The notes beneath the pieces were generated by a model. That model did no database searches and was not told the origin of the DNA. It saw only the letters and a list, made by a program, of their open reading frames with translations. This document shows, piece by piece, positions 41,444 through 51,474 of a stretch of DNA of 64,000 nt. A program made the position numbers and the translations under genes. Origin of the DNA: Bifidobacterium eulemuris (GTDB taxonomy: Bacteria; Actinomycetota; Actinomycetes; Actinomycetales; Bifidobacteriaceae); the NCBI RefSeq assembly GCF_014898155.1, contig NZ_CP062938.1:1984001-2048000 (forward strand), read 5' to 3'. Position 1 is the first letter of the stretch. Every line of letters starts with the position of its first letter.

Positions 41444-42748
41444 ATGAAGATTAAGAAAGCCCTCGTCGCGGGCGTCGCTCTGACGATGCTCGGCACTGTC
41501 GGTCTCGCCGGCTGCGGCAACAACGGCGGCGTGGAGACCACCGCCGACGGCAAGATCAAGATCACAATGTGGCATGGCTTCTCCGAGGCCGATGGCGACA
41601 CCCTCCAGGCCATCGTCGATGAATTCAACGCCAGCCAGGACGAGTATGAGATTGACGCCCAGCTTCAGCCGTGGAGCACCATCGGCGAGACCATGGTCAC
41701 CAAGGTCACCTCTGGCGATGGTCCCGACTTCGTGACCACCGGTGCCGACAACGGCCAGGGCTGGTCCATCGACGGCACCTTCCAGTGCGTCACCGATTTC
41801 TATGACGATTCCCAGTACGAGACCGAGAACTACATCGAGAACGTGGTTGAGCAGATCACCTTCAACATCGATGGTTCCGAGGAGAAGTGCGGCGTTCCGA
41901 TGGGCTATGCCCCGACCTCCGTGTGGTACAACACCGACATGTGGGAGGCCGCTGGCCTGACCGATGCCGATATTCCGCAGACTTGGGATGAGCTGCTCGA
42001 GGTGGCCAAGAAGCTCACCATCAGTGATACCCAGTACGGCATCGCTCTTCCGGACGTGGGCTGGGCCCCGTTCATGAAGGGCAACGGCACTGGCCTGTAC
42101 ACCACCGATGGCGAGGTCTCCGTCAACTCCGAACAGAACAAGGAGTTCCTGGAGAAGATGCGCGAATTCTACAACGGTGGCTACTCCCTGACCGGCATGG
42201 ATGAGACTGCCGCCCGCGAGTCCTTCGAATCCGGCCAGTCCGCCATGGTGATCGTCGGCCCGTGGGAGGACCAGGCCGCCACCGACAAGGGCATCAACCA
42301 TGACCTGTTCGCCGTGCCGGATGGCGATGGCACCTACGTCTACCCGGACGGCACCTCCGGCTCCAACACCGGCTCCACCGGCCTGTACTGGTGGGTCACC
42401 TCGCAGGTCGGCGATTCCGAGAAGCTCCCCGGCATCTACGAGTTCTTCAAGTGGTACAACAACCACGACAACCAGGTGACCTGGTCCCTCGGCTCCGCCT
42501 ACCCGCCGAACAACACCACCGTCACCTCCGACGAGCTCTCCGAGCGTCCGCTGATCGCCAAGGTCGCCGAGAACACCGACAAGTCCTTCATCGGCATCGC
42601 CGGTCTGAAGGGTGGTTTCGGCGATATCTCCGCCACCCTTGATACCCTCACCTCCAACACCGCCCGTACGGATGACGACATCCAAAGCCTGCTGGATGAG
42701 GCCGAGACCAAGATCCAGGGCTACCTCGACGAGTACGCCGAGGACTGA
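41444..42748 (+). CDS. CUT1-type ABC sugar-binding lipoprotein
   Basis: A 434-residue solute-binding protein of family 1. The signal peptide MKIKKALVAGVALTMLGTVGLAGC ends in a lipobox. Family segments are KITMWHGFSEADGDTLQAIVDEFN, DGPDFVTTGADN, the hinge part GVPMGYAPTSVWYNTDMWEAAGL, TWDELLEVAKKL and the AMVIVGPWEDQAA strand. Placed in the arabinan locus with LacI-type operators in its promoter, it most likely binds arabino-oligosaccharides. AAAGGAG stands before the ATG. It is followed by a hairpin and two permease genes; no ATPase gene is near, so a shared MsiK-type ATPase elsewhere is expected, as is common for CUT1 systems of actinobacteria. Confidence 0.93.
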   Translation: MKIKKALVAGVALTMLGTVGLAGCGNNGGVETTADGKIKITMWHGFSEADGDTLQAIVDEFNASQDEYEIDAQLQPWSTIGETMVTKVTSGDGPDFVTTGADNGQGWSIDGTFQCVTDFYDDSQYETENYIENVVEQITFNIDGSEEKCGVPMGYAPTSVWYNTDMWEAAGLTDADIPQTWDELLEVAKKLTISDTQYGIALPDVGWAPFMKGNGTGLYTTDGEVSVNSEQNKEFLEKMREFYNGGYSLTGMDETAARESFESGQSAMVIVGPWEDQAATDKGINHDLFAVPDGDGTYVYPDGTSGSNTGSTGLYWWVTSQVGDSEKLPGIYEFFKWYNNHDNQVTWSLGSAYPPNNTTVTSDELSERPLIAKVAENTDKSFIGIAGLKGGFGDISATLDTLTSNTARTDDDIQSLLDEAETKIQGYLDEYAED

Positions 42749-42793
42749 TCCCACGGATCCGACCGAATGAGTCGGTCGGTCGATCAGACGGAT

Positions 42794-42848
42794 AACGGCC
42801 ACGCCGACACCGTGGGCCATACAAGGTTCCATCGTCAGCGTGGCCGTT
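42794..42848 (+). promoter_or_regulatory. Intercistronic hairpin between binding protein and permease genes
   Basis: Perfect 11-bp arms AACGGCCACGC (42794–42804) and GCGTGGCCGTT (42838–42848) with a 33-nt loop. No T run. A smaller GACCGA/TCGGTC inverted repeat precedes it. Such structures between binding-protein and permease genes usually raise the relative level of the binding protein. Confidence 0.7.
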
Positions 42849-42896
42849 GCCGTCCCGACCGGTTCATCACCAACCGTTCATCAATTTGGAGGAGCA

Positions 42897-43841
42897 ATGA
42901 CCACAGCAATCAAGTCGCCTGATGGGGCGCATGCGGTCGCGCAGGAGAATAAAAAAGCCATCGCGCGCCGCAATCTGATCACCGGCCTGGCGTTCACCGC
43001 CCCCGCACTGATCGTCCTCGCCATCTTCGTCTTCTACCCGGCCGTCAAGACGTTCATCACGTCGCTCACATCCGACCGCATTAACCGCGCCGGCAAGTTC
43101 GTCGGTTTCGACAACTACATCAAGCTGTTCACCAACGCCGACTTCTGGACCGACGTCAAGAACACGCTGGTCTACGCAGTGTTCTACGCCCCGCTCGTCG
43201 TGATCGTGGCCCTCGCGTTCGCGCTGCTGCTCAACCGCAAGGACCTCAAGTTTGTCGGCTTCTTCCGCACCTGCATGTTCCTGCCCTTCGTGATCTCGCT
43301 GACTGTGGCCGCGATCGCTTGGAACTTCATCCTCTCGCCTTCCCTCGGTCTGGTGCCTTACTGGCTGAGTGAATACTTCGGCATCGATGGCGTCAACCTA
43401 CTCGGCACCCGCGAGACGGCCATGGCTACCATCGTCGCCATCACCGTGTGGAAGAATTTCGGCTACTTCATGGTCATCTTCCTCGCCGGTCTGCAAGGCA
43501 TCTCCCAGGAGCTCTACGAGGCCGCCTCGCTCGACGGTGCCAGCGCCTGGCAGAAATTCCGCTACATCACTCTTCCGGCCTTGCGCCCGACCTTCAACTA
43601 CATCGTCATCTTCGGTCTGATCGGCTCCTTCCAGGTCTTCGATCAGGTGTTCATCCTGACCTCCGGCGGCCCCGACCGCGCCACCGAGACCATCGTGTAC
43701 CGCATCTACACCGAGGCGTTCGGCAACGGCAAGCTCGGCTACGCGTCCGCCCTGTCGTACGTGCTGCTCATCATGACCCTCATCGTCGGCCTGATCCAGC
43801 TGTACACCAACAACAAGCATGAGAAGGAGGAGATCGCATGA
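42897..43841 (+). CDS. CUT1 ABC permease, first subunit (MalF-like)
   Basis: A 314-residue permease with six predicted helices. It starts in NLITGLAFTAPALIVLAIFVFYPAVKTF, which is typical of MalF/UgpA-like proteins, and has VKNTLVYAVFYAPLVVIVALAFALLL and the EAA coupling loop LYEAASLDGASAWQKFRYITLPALRPT. GGAGGAGC before the ATG at 42897 fixes the start. The stop overlaps the next gene (ATGA at 43838). Confidence 0.94.
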   Translation: MTTAIKSPDGAHAVAQENKKAIARRNLITGLAFTAPALIVLAIFVFYPAVKTFITSLTSDRINRAGKFVGFDNYIKLFTNADFWTDVKNTLVYAVFYAPLVVIVALAFALLLNRKDLKFVGFFRTCMFLPFVISLTVAAIAWNFILSPSLGLVPYWLSEYFGIDGVNLLGTRETAMATIVAITVWKNFGYFMVIFLAGLQGISQELYEAASLDGASAWQKFRYITLPALRPTFNYIVIFGLIGSFQVFDQVFILTSGGPDRATETIVYRIYTEAFGNGKLGYASALSYVLLIMTLIVGLIQLYTNNKHEKEEIA

Positions 43842-44755
43842 GCGCCGCGACCGTCACCCTCACATCTGCCCAGGAGGCGGAGAACAAGCGCATCAACGAC
43901 GAGAACGAACGTCTGCGCCGCAAGGCCACCACCCGTCGTCGCGTCGGCTTGTTCTTCAGCTACCTGGCGCTGGTCCTCATCACCATCCTCATGGTGTTCC
44001 CTCTGATCGTTGTGGTGCTGGTCTCCTTCACCCCGAATGCGATCACCCAGACCTGGCCGCCGAAGCTGATCCCCTCCGAATTCACGCTCGAGAACTACGT
44101 TTCGTTGTTCGAACGCCTGCCGATCGGCCGTGAGCTGCTCAACACCGTCGTGTTCGCCGGTGCCGTGACCATCATCTCGGTGTTCTTCGATTCACTGGCC
44201 GCCTATGGTCTGTCCCGCGTGGACTTCAAGGGCCGCGGCATCCTGCTCGGCGTGCTGATCGCCACGATGATGATTCCGGCCATGGCCCTGCTCATCCCGG
44301 TCTACAAGCTGCTTGCCAACATGGGACTGGTCAACAGCTACCTCGGCATCATCATCCCGCGTATGGCCGATGTGGGCGGCATCTTCCTGCTGCGCCAGTT
44401 CTTCATCTCCATCCCGAAGGATCTGGATAACGCGGCCCGCATCGATGGTGCCGGCGAGTTCCGCATCTTCGCACAGATCATCCTGCCAAACTCCATCCCC
44501 GCCATCCTCACCGTGGGCATGTTCAACTTCATGGGCAACTGGAATGACCTGCTCTGGCCGTTGATCATGACATCCAAGCCGGAGACCCGCACCATCACCG
44601 CCGGTCTGGCCATGCTGACCGGTCACGGCTCCTCGGTCACGCCGTACGGCGTGGTGATGGCCGGCGCCCTGATCTCCGCCCTCCCGCTGCTCATCGTGTT
44701 CTTCTTCGTGCAGAAGCGTTTCGTCGAAGGCATCGCGATGACCGGCATGAAGTAA
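43838..44755 (+). CDS. CUT1 ABC permease, second subunit (MalG-like)
   Basis: A 305-residue permease. A hydrophilic N-terminal stretch of about 30 residues (AENKRINDENERLRRKATTRRR) precedes the first helix (VGLFFSYLALVLITILMVFPLIVVVLVSF). The coupling loop is LDNAARIDGAGEFRIFAQIILPNSIPAILT, followed by NFMGNWNDLLWPLIM, which is characteristic of MalG-type subunits. Translation is coupled to the first permease through the ATGA overlap. A 17-bp stem ends the operon. Confidence 0.94.
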   Translation: MSAATVTLTSAQEAENKRINDENERLRRKATTRRRVGLFFSYLALVLITILMVFPLIVVVLVSFTPNAITQTWPPKLIPSEFTLENYVSLFERLPIGRELLNTVVFAGAVTIISVFFDSLAAYGLSRVDFKGRGILLGVLIATMMIPAMALLIPVYKLLANMGLVNSYLGIIIPRMADVGGIFLLRQFFISIPKDLDNAARIDGAGEFRIFAQIILPNSIPAILTVGMFNFMGNWNDLLWPLIMTSKPETRTITAGLAMLTGHGSSVTPYGVVMAGALISALPLLIVFFFVQKRFVEGIAMTGMK

Positions 44756-44794
44756 GATCCGTTCTCTCCTCCTTCAAGCGCTTGATCGGCGCTG

Positions 44795-44838
44795 CGATCG
44801 GGCCGCCACTGTGTCGTCATGCAGTGGCGGCCCGATCG
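44795..44838. terminator. Long perfect hairpin after the CUT1 operon
   Basis: Perfect 17-bp arms, CGATCGGGCCGCCACTG (44795–44811) and its complement (44822–44838), with a 10-nt loop, 40 bp after the permease stop. The T tract is weak (TATTCG). It is probably the terminator or a strong 3' mRNA stabiliser. Confidence 0.8.
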
Positions 44839-44971
44839 TATTCGCAGACGGGGCGATAATCGTTCGTGGTGGGGCGAAGAATCCCGGCTATGCTGAAATG
44901 AGATTTCATCGTTAGAGATACGTGGGCGCGGCCTAACGGCGCGCGCTGGCTGGAGAAAGGAATATGCGTCC

Positions 44972-46036
44972 ATGGCTGGTAAATCCTATGGCTACCTGAT
45001 GGTCCACTTCCGCGAGGCCCCGCACGGATACGCCGAACGCATCTATCTGGACCGATCCGACGGTGACGACCCGCGCCGCTGGATCCCCCTCAACGGCGGC
45101 GAGCCGGTGCTCACCTCGACCATCGGCACCACGGGCGTGCGTGACCCGCACATCATCCGCAATCCGGAAACCGGCGTGTGGTATATCATCGCCACCGACT
45201 TGCGGGTGTTCGGCGGGCGCGACGCCGAGGAAGGCAACGACAACTGGGGGTATTGGAGCCACCACGGCAGCACCAACCTCATCATCTGGCAATCCGATGA
45301 TCTGCTGCACTGGCGCGGCCCCCGCACGCTCGATGTGTCGCGCAGGGCCGACGGCTCACGCATGGAGCTCGGCATGGCCTGGGCCTGCGAATGCCTATGG
45401 GTGCCGGACTACTACGACGAGGATCGCGCGGCCGGCCATGGCGGCGGGCGCGGCGCGTTCGTGATGTACTGGTCGTCCCGTCCGTTCGCCGACGACGACC
45501 CCGAACACACCGATCCGGAATCCCACGACACCGTGCTGTGGGGCGCGACCACCGATTTCACCAACGAAACGTACGAATACGGCGGCGTGTTCATCGACAC
45601 CGGCGGCAACTCCATCGATACCACCATGATCCAACGACCGTTGCCGGACGGCGGCACGCGCACTTACCGCATCACCAAAGACAACAGCCATGGCAACGGC
45701 ATCTGGATGGAGCGCACCGACGCGAAGCGCTGGTGGATGCCGGAAACCCAGTGGACCACGATCCAGACGCGTATCGGCGCCGAATACGCCGGCGGCGAGC
45801 CGGGCGGCGTGGAGGGCCCGGCCGTGTTCGCCAACCATCACAACGATGGAGGCGCCGGCGACGAATGGTATCTGCTGGTGGATGTGATCCCCTCGGTCGG
45901 CTACCGGCCGATGGTCACGAATGATCTGGACGCGGGCTGGCGTCTGCTGGATGATGCCGACTTCAGTCTCGCCGCGCATACCAAGCATGGCGGCGTCGTC
46001 TCGCTCACCCGCGAAGAATACGACCGATTGTCCTGA
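44972..46036 (+). CDS. GH43 enzyme of the arabinofuranosidase type, cytoplasmic
   Basis: A 354-residue protein without signal peptide. GH43 features: YLMVHFREAPHGYAERIYL at the N-terminus, the base Asp in GVRDPHIIRNPETGVWYIIATDLRV, ECLWVPDYYDEDR (taking the place of WAPD), NSIDTTMIQRPLPDGGTRTYRITKD with the modulator Asp, and the acid Glu in GGVEGPAVFANH. The subfamily resembles short GH43_22/34-like enzymes of bifidobacteria that act on arabinoside side chains; this is a tentative placement. GAGAAAGGA lies ahead of the ATG. Its upstream region has a TGAAAT/ATTTCA inverted repeat (44894–44908) and a CATCGTTA half-word but not the operator pairs of the other units, so its control may differ. 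Confidence 0.83.
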   Translation: MAGKSYGYLMVHFREAPHGYAERIYLDRSDGDDPRRWIPLNGGEPVLTSTIGTTGVRDPHIIRNPETGVWYIIATDLRVFGGRDAEEGNDNWGYWSHHGSTNLIIWQSDDLLHWRGPRTLDVSRRADGSRMELGMAWACECLWVPDYYDEDRAAGHGGGRGAFVMYWSSRPFADDDPEHTDPESHDTVLWGATTDFTNETYEYGGVFIDTGGNSIDTTMIQRPLPDGGTRTYRITKDNSHGNGIWMERTDAKRWWMPETQWTTIQTRIGAEYAGGEPGGVEGPAVFANHHNDGGAGDEWYLLVDVIPSVGYRPMVTNDLDAGWRLLDDADFSLAAHTKHGGVVSLTREEYDRLS

Positions 46037-46063
46037 TGGACAGCCAGCGAGCGACGCGTCGGA

Positions 46064-46108
46064 GGGATTCCTCGACTTCGGGCTGCGCCCTCCGTTCGGA
46101 ATGACGGG
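46064..46108. repeat. Dispersed palindromic repeat, copy 2
   Basis: A run from GGGATTCCTCGACTTCGGGC to GTTCGGAATGACGGG, related to copies at 32752, 56543 and 61957. It sits between convergent genes. Confidence 0.75.
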
Positions 46109-46176
46109 AAAGGGATCGGGCGATTCGTCTGTCCGACGCGGAGATAAGCGCCCTGAGTGGCGATGAACGTATGAAA

Positions 46177-46206
46177 ACGGCCTCCCCGTGATGGCGGGGA
46201 GGCCGT
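46177..46206 (-). terminator. Rho-independent terminator of the penicillin-binding protein gene
   Basis: Perfect 12-bp stem with arms ACGGCCTCCCCG (46177–46188) and CGGGGAGGCCGT (46195–46206). Read on the minus strand it is followed by TTTTC, 20 bp after the stop of the PBP gene. Confidence 0.88.
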
Positions 46207-46226
46207 GGTGTTGCCAATTGACGGCG

Positions 46227-48572
46227 TTAGTTGGTGCTGCTGGAGGAGCCGTCGCCGGAGTTGCCTCCGGTGGTGGAGGAACCGTCGTCATTCCCGCCAT
46301 CGCCGCCGTCTCCCGTGGTGGGATAGTTCGGGCATTCGGTGGAATAGCTGGGGTTGGCGGCGCACTGCGCGGCGAGCTCCTCGGCTTGCCGTTGGGCCTC
46401 CTCTTCGGCCTGCTTCTGCGCCTCTTCCTCGGCCTGCTTTTGGGCTTCTTCCTCGGCCTTCTTCTGTTCCTCGGCCTCCTGCTGCTGTTGCGCCACGGAG
46501 GTGCCCAGACCCCAGGTGCCGTCGGAGCCGCCGACCTTGCCGTTATCCGTGGCGGTGGTGAACTGCTCGACCTCCATGCCGACCAAAGCCTGGCTCATGT
46601 ATTCGCTGAACAGATGCGAGGGATATCCGGTGGAGGAGACGCCGTATCCGGCGAATTCCGGCACCACCTGCGGATTGCCGTTCTCATCCGGATTCCAGAT
46701 GGCCCACACGTTGAGCAGATTCGGCGTGTAGCCCACGAAGGAGGCGGCGTTCTCATCGTTCGCGGTGCCGGACTTGCCCGCCACCGGGCGGCCCAGCAGC
46801 GTGGAGACGCCGGCGGCTGTGCCGTACGAGGTGGTGCCCTGCATGGCCTTCTGCACCAGCGCGCAATCGTTGGAGTCGAACACCTGCTCGTTCTCGGCGG
46901 GCGAGTTGTACAGGTCGTTGCCATCGGAATCCTGCACGGATTCGACCATATGCAGCGTGTTCTTCACGCCGTCGTTGGCGATGGTGGTGTGCCCCTGCGC
47001 CAGATCCCACACGGTGATGGCGTTGATGCCCAGCACGTTGTACGGGGAATCCTCGTCGATCTCGCCGGTGATGCCCGCCTCATGCGCGATTTCGGCGGTG
47101 CGCTGCGGGGTGAGTTTCTCGTTGACGGCCATGAACACCGTGTTCACCGAGTTGGCGGTGGCCTGATACAGGTCGATATTGCCCCAGTTGTTCTCCAACG
47201 CGTTGTTCACCTCGGCGGTGATGCCGGAGAAATGCTGGTGGGAATTGCCGTTGAACAGCGTGCTGAAGCTCACTCCCTCCTGCGCCGCGCCCAACAGGGC
47301 GAAGGGCTTCATGGTCGAGCCGGGCTCGAACACCGCCTGGTCGCAGTTGTTGAGCTGCTGCGTCAGATAGTCGGATCCCGCATACACGGACAGCACCGCA
47401 CCGGTGTCGGGATCGACCGCGATGCCGCCCACCTGGATGGAATCGGGCATGTCGTCGGGGCGGGTGTCGCCCACGGTCTGCATGATGTCCTGCTTGGTTT
47501 TGTCGATGGTGGTGACGATCTTGTATCCGCCGGTGTCGAGATCCTCCTGGGTGAAGGCCTCGGCGTTGATGAGCTCGCGTTGCACCATGGTGAGCAGGTA
47601 GCCGTTCGGCCCTTGGTAGACGTTCTGCTGCGTGCTGTCGATGGTGGTGGGGAAGGCGGCCTCGCTCTGTTCTTCGGAGGTGATGTATCCGTCCTCCTGC
47701 ATGATGCTGAGCACGCGCTCGAAACGCTGCTGGGCCATTTCCTCGTTCACCGCGGGATCCCAGGTCGAGGGCGCGGGAATGATGCCGGCCAGCATGGCGG
47801 CCTCCGACAGCGTCAGGTCGGCGGCGTCCTTATCGAAGTACGCCTGCGAGGCCGCCTGGATGCCGTACGAGTTGCGGCCCAGATAGATGGTGTTCATGTA
47901 GTTGCACAGCACCTCGTCCTTGCTTTCGGACTGGGCGATTTTGATGGCGAGCACCGCCTCACGCGCCTTGCCGATATACGAGGTGGTTTCGCCCATGTAG
48001 TAGCGCTCCGCGTACTGCTGGGTGATGGTGGAACCGCCTTGGCGCGTTCCCGTGGTCACGTTGGTGATGAAGGCGCGGGCGATGCCCTTCAGATCGATGC
48101 CGGAGTTGCTGTAGAAGGTGCGGTCCTCCGAGGCGACGATGGCCTGGCCCACATAGTCGGGCAGCGACTCGCAGCTGATGATGTCGCGGTTCTGCTCGGC
48201 GTAGGAGCCGATCTCCGTGGTGCCGTCGGCGTAATAGACGGTGGTTTTCTCCGCCAGCGCGAATTTCTCCGGTTGGGGGATTTCCGTGGTGGCGTACAGG
48301 TAGACGAACAGTCCGATGCCGGCGAGCAGCACGGCGCCGATCAGGCCTCCGATGATGCCCAGCGTCCATTTGAGTATGCGACGCTTGCCGGATTTGCCGT
48401 TCTTGCCGTTTTTGTGTGACTTATGCGATCCGGATGCGCCCGTCTTCTTCGCGCCGCCACTGACCCTCCGGTGGGATGTGGCGGTGCGTGCGGTGCGGGG
48501 GCCGTGGGTCGAGGCGGCGCCCGACTGTGCGGCGCCGGCGGTATTGCGGGCGCGACGTGTGTATGAAGCCAT
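46227..48572 (-). CDS. Class A penicillin-binding protein (transglycosylase–transpeptidase)
   Basis: A 781-residue bifunctional peptidoglycan synthase. A basic cytoplasmic tail (about 65 residues, rich in Ser/Thr/Lys/Arg) leads to one membrane helix (WTLGIIGGLIGAVLLAGIGLFVYLY). The GT51 domain shows the catalytic Glu in IVASEDRTFYSNSGID and GGSTITQQYAERYY. The transpeptidase motifs are STMK (EPGSTMKPF), SVN (TANSVNTVF) and KSGT (VAGKSGTAN). The end holds a heptad-like octapeptide repeat (AEEEAQKQ, three copies), a Cys pair (QCAANPSYSTECPNY) and a Gly/Ser/Asp-rich tail. ATG 48572 is preferred, with GGTGGA upstream; GTG 48581 is possible. Monocistronic, with its own terminator. Confidence 0.95.
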   Translation of the reverse strand: MASYTRRARNTAGAAQSGAASTHGPRTARTATSHRRVSGGAKKTGASGSHKSHKNGKNGKSGKRRILKWTLGIIGGLIGAVLLAGIGLFVYLYATTEIPQPEKFALAEKTTVYYADGTTEIGSYAEQNRDIISCESLPDYVGQAIVASEDRTFYSNSGIDLKGIARAFITNVTTGTRQGGSTITQQYAERYYMGETTSYIGKAREAVLAIKIAQSESKDEVLCNYMNTIYLGRNSYGIQAASQAYFDKDAADLTLSEAAMLAGIIPAPSTWDPAVNEEMAQQRFERVLSIMQEDGYITSEEQSEAAFPTTIDSTQQNVYQGPNGYLLTMVQRELINAEAFTQEDLDTGGYKIVTTIDKTKQDIMQTVGDTRPDDMPDSIQVGGIAVDPDTGAVLSVYAGSDYLTQQLNNCDQAVFEPGSTMKPFALLGAAQEGVSFSTLFNGNSHQHFSGITAEVNNALENNWGNIDLYQATANSVNTVFMAVNEKLTPQRTAEIAHEAGITGEIDEDSPYNVLGINAITVWDLAQGHTTIANDGVKNTLHMVESVQDSDGNDLYNSPAENEQVFDSNDCALVQKAMQGTTSYGTAAGVSTLLGRPVAGKSGTANDENAASFVGYTPNLLNVWAIWNPDENGNPQVVPEFAGYGVSSTGYPSHLFSEYMSQALVGMEVEQFTTATDNGKVGGSDGTWGLGTSVAQQQQEAEEQKKAEEEAQKQAEEEAQKQAEEEAQRQAEELAAQCAANPSYSTECPNYPTTGDGGDGGNDDGSSTTGGNSGDGSSSSTN

Positions 48573-48628
48573 ACGTTCCACCGTAACCGCTGCCCCCGAA
48601 CAAGGGGAGCGTTAAGTGCGTAAAACAA

Positions 48629-48658
48629 GGGTTCGGGGAACTGATTTTCCCCGAACCC
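48629..48658 (-). terminator. Rho-independent terminator of glf
   Basis: Perfect 12-bp stem GGGTTCGGGGAA / TTCCCCGAACCC; on the minus strand it is followed by TTGTTTTAC. A second small hairpin (CCGGTT/AACCGG, about 48676–48697) lies nearer the glf stop. No tRNA is present in this gap. Confidence 0.87.
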
Positions 48659-48736
48659 TCACAATTAGACGGTCCTCCGGTTCTTGTCTGGAAACCGGCT
48701 GAACACCCGCTCAAATACGGGACGGCGCGGCCCGTC

Positions 48737-50148
<1,412 letters not shown>

Positions 50149-50193
50149 CTATGCGCCGACGAAGGCATTGGGACTCCATGTCGCGGTTTTGCA

Positions 50194-50241
50194 CATCGGA
50201 TGTACAAAAAATAGTGCATCGAATGTACAAAAAATACATTC
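50194..50241. repeat. 24-bp direct repeat and palindrome in an A/T-rich gap
   Basis: CATCGGATGTACAAAAAATA (50194–50213) and CATCGAATGTACAAAAAATA (50218–50237) are direct copies with one change. GAATGTA (50221–50227) and TACATTC (50235–50241) form a perfect palindrome around CAAAAAA. The stretch is strikingly A-rich against its surroundings. The rest of the 50149–50358 gap has no convincing gene; TAGAGT at 50344 is a possible −10 for the next gene. Confidence 0.7.
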
Positions 50242-50358
50242 AGGGGGATTGGCGGGCGGTTTTCCATGATTCGGAAGACCACGTGGGTTGTGCGGGTTTT
50301 GCCGTGAGCGGGCATGCCTGCGGCGGCTGTCTGGGGCTCGGCCGTAGAGTCTTGAGCT

Positions 50359-51324
50359 ATGAACGACGAACAAGAACTCGACCGCGGACTGACGAGACTC
50401 GATCCGCTTGCCATACGGCCGCGTCTCTCCGGCCGTGTGGGATGCCTCGTGCTGGCGGCGGTGTTTCTGGCCGCCGCGTTCGGCATATGGTGGCTGGGCG
50501 TGTGCACGGCGGAAGGCCAATCCTATGAGGATATGGTCTGGACCTTCTTCGACGAACCCGTGACCGGATGGCTTGGCGTCCTGCTGGATGTGGTGGGCCG
50601 ATCCTGGGTGGTGATCGCCATCAGCTGCGTACTGGGCGTATCGGGTCTGGTCTGCGCCGCCGTGCGTCGCCGTTGGTGGCTGCTGGGACAGATGGCCGTG
50701 TTCGCCGCCTTCTGCGCCGCGGCCGAACTGCTCAAGGATCTGCTGCCCCGGCCCTTCCTGATCAACACCGAATCGCGCGCGCTGAACTCCGCCCCTTCGG
50801 GACATACCATTCTGGCCGCCGCCGCAGGCATGCTGCTGGTATTGGCGGTGCCGCGCGTCTGCCGTGCGCTCGCCGCCCTTCTCGCCGCTGTATGGTCGGC
50901 TCTGGTGGGCGCGTCCGTCATCGTGGCCCAATGGCATCGTCCCTGCGATGTGGTGATGGCGCTGCTGTTGGTGGGCGGCATCGCCATGCTGACGATGGCG
51001 TTCACCCGACGTTCCGGCATGGACGCGATGGGTTCCCGCGCCTCATCGGCCGGTGTGCAGATCGTGGGCAGCGTGCTGCTCACCGCCGGGCTGATGGCCA
51101 TGGTCTACGCCGCGTATATCGTGTGGCAGGTGCTGCCGGGCCTGTCAGTGAGCGCCTCGTGGTCGCTGTCCGGCGCGGTGGTCTCCTCGATGGTGCTGGT
51201 CGCGGCCTGCGCGGCCGTGGTGTTCGCCTCCGCCCTGGCGATGCGGCAGGTCACTGCCTCACCGCTGACCCGCATCGGCCTGATCGGCGCGCCTCCCGCG
51301 CCTCCCGCCCCAACGTCGCGCTAA
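50359..51324 (+). CDS. PAP2-family membrane phosphatase
   Basis: A 321-residue integral membrane protein with about eight hydrophobic segments. The phosphatase motifs lie in order: KDLLPRPFLINTESR (KxxxxxxRP), NSAPSGHTILAAAAGM (PSGH) and VAQWHRPCDVVMALLL (the His/Asp end of SRxxxxxHxxxD; Arg of the first Ser-Arg pair is not evident). Such enzymes remove phosphate from lipid phosphates such as undecaprenyl diphosphate or phosphatidate on the outer membrane face. The ATG has no ribosome site; TAGAGT ends nine bases before it, so the message may be leaderless. The last 30 residues are a Pro/Ala-rich tail. Confidence 0.88.
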   Translation: MNDEQELDRGLTRLDPLAIRPRLSGRVGCLVLAAVFLAAAFGIWWLGVCTAEGQSYEDMVWTFFDEPVTGWLGVLLDVVGRSWVVIAISCVLGVSGLVCAAVRRRWWLLGQMAVFAAFCAAAELLKDLLPRPFLINTESRALNSAPSGHTILAAAAGMLLVLAVPRVCRALAALLAAVWSALVGASVIVAQWHRPCDVVMALLLVGGIAMLTMAFTRRSGMDAMGSRASSAGVQIVGSVLLTAGLMAMVYAAYIVWQVLPGLSVSASWSLSGAVVSSMVLVAACAAVVFASALAMRQVTASPLTRIGLIGAPPAPPAPTSR

Positions 51325-51474
51325 GTCGCGGTCGGAGCGTCCGGACGATGCGATTATGCCGAAAACGGGCTGCGGCCGGGCGCAACAGACGCACCCGATT
51401 TGACGCTTGGCGGCATCGCATGAGTAAGATGACGCCAAGAACCCCGCATCCGTGGGGAGAATGAAGGAGCAAGC

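Noticed and set aside
44775..44784. CAAGCGCTTG palindrome as another LacI operator
   Set aside because: It lies downstream of the permease stop beside the terminator, nearly 200 bp before the next gene, and does not match the operator words of the locus.
48600..48736. tRNA gene in the PBP–glf gap
   Set aside because: The GGTTC words belong to a simple perfect hairpin (terminator); no anticodon arm, D arm or acceptor stem can be drawn.
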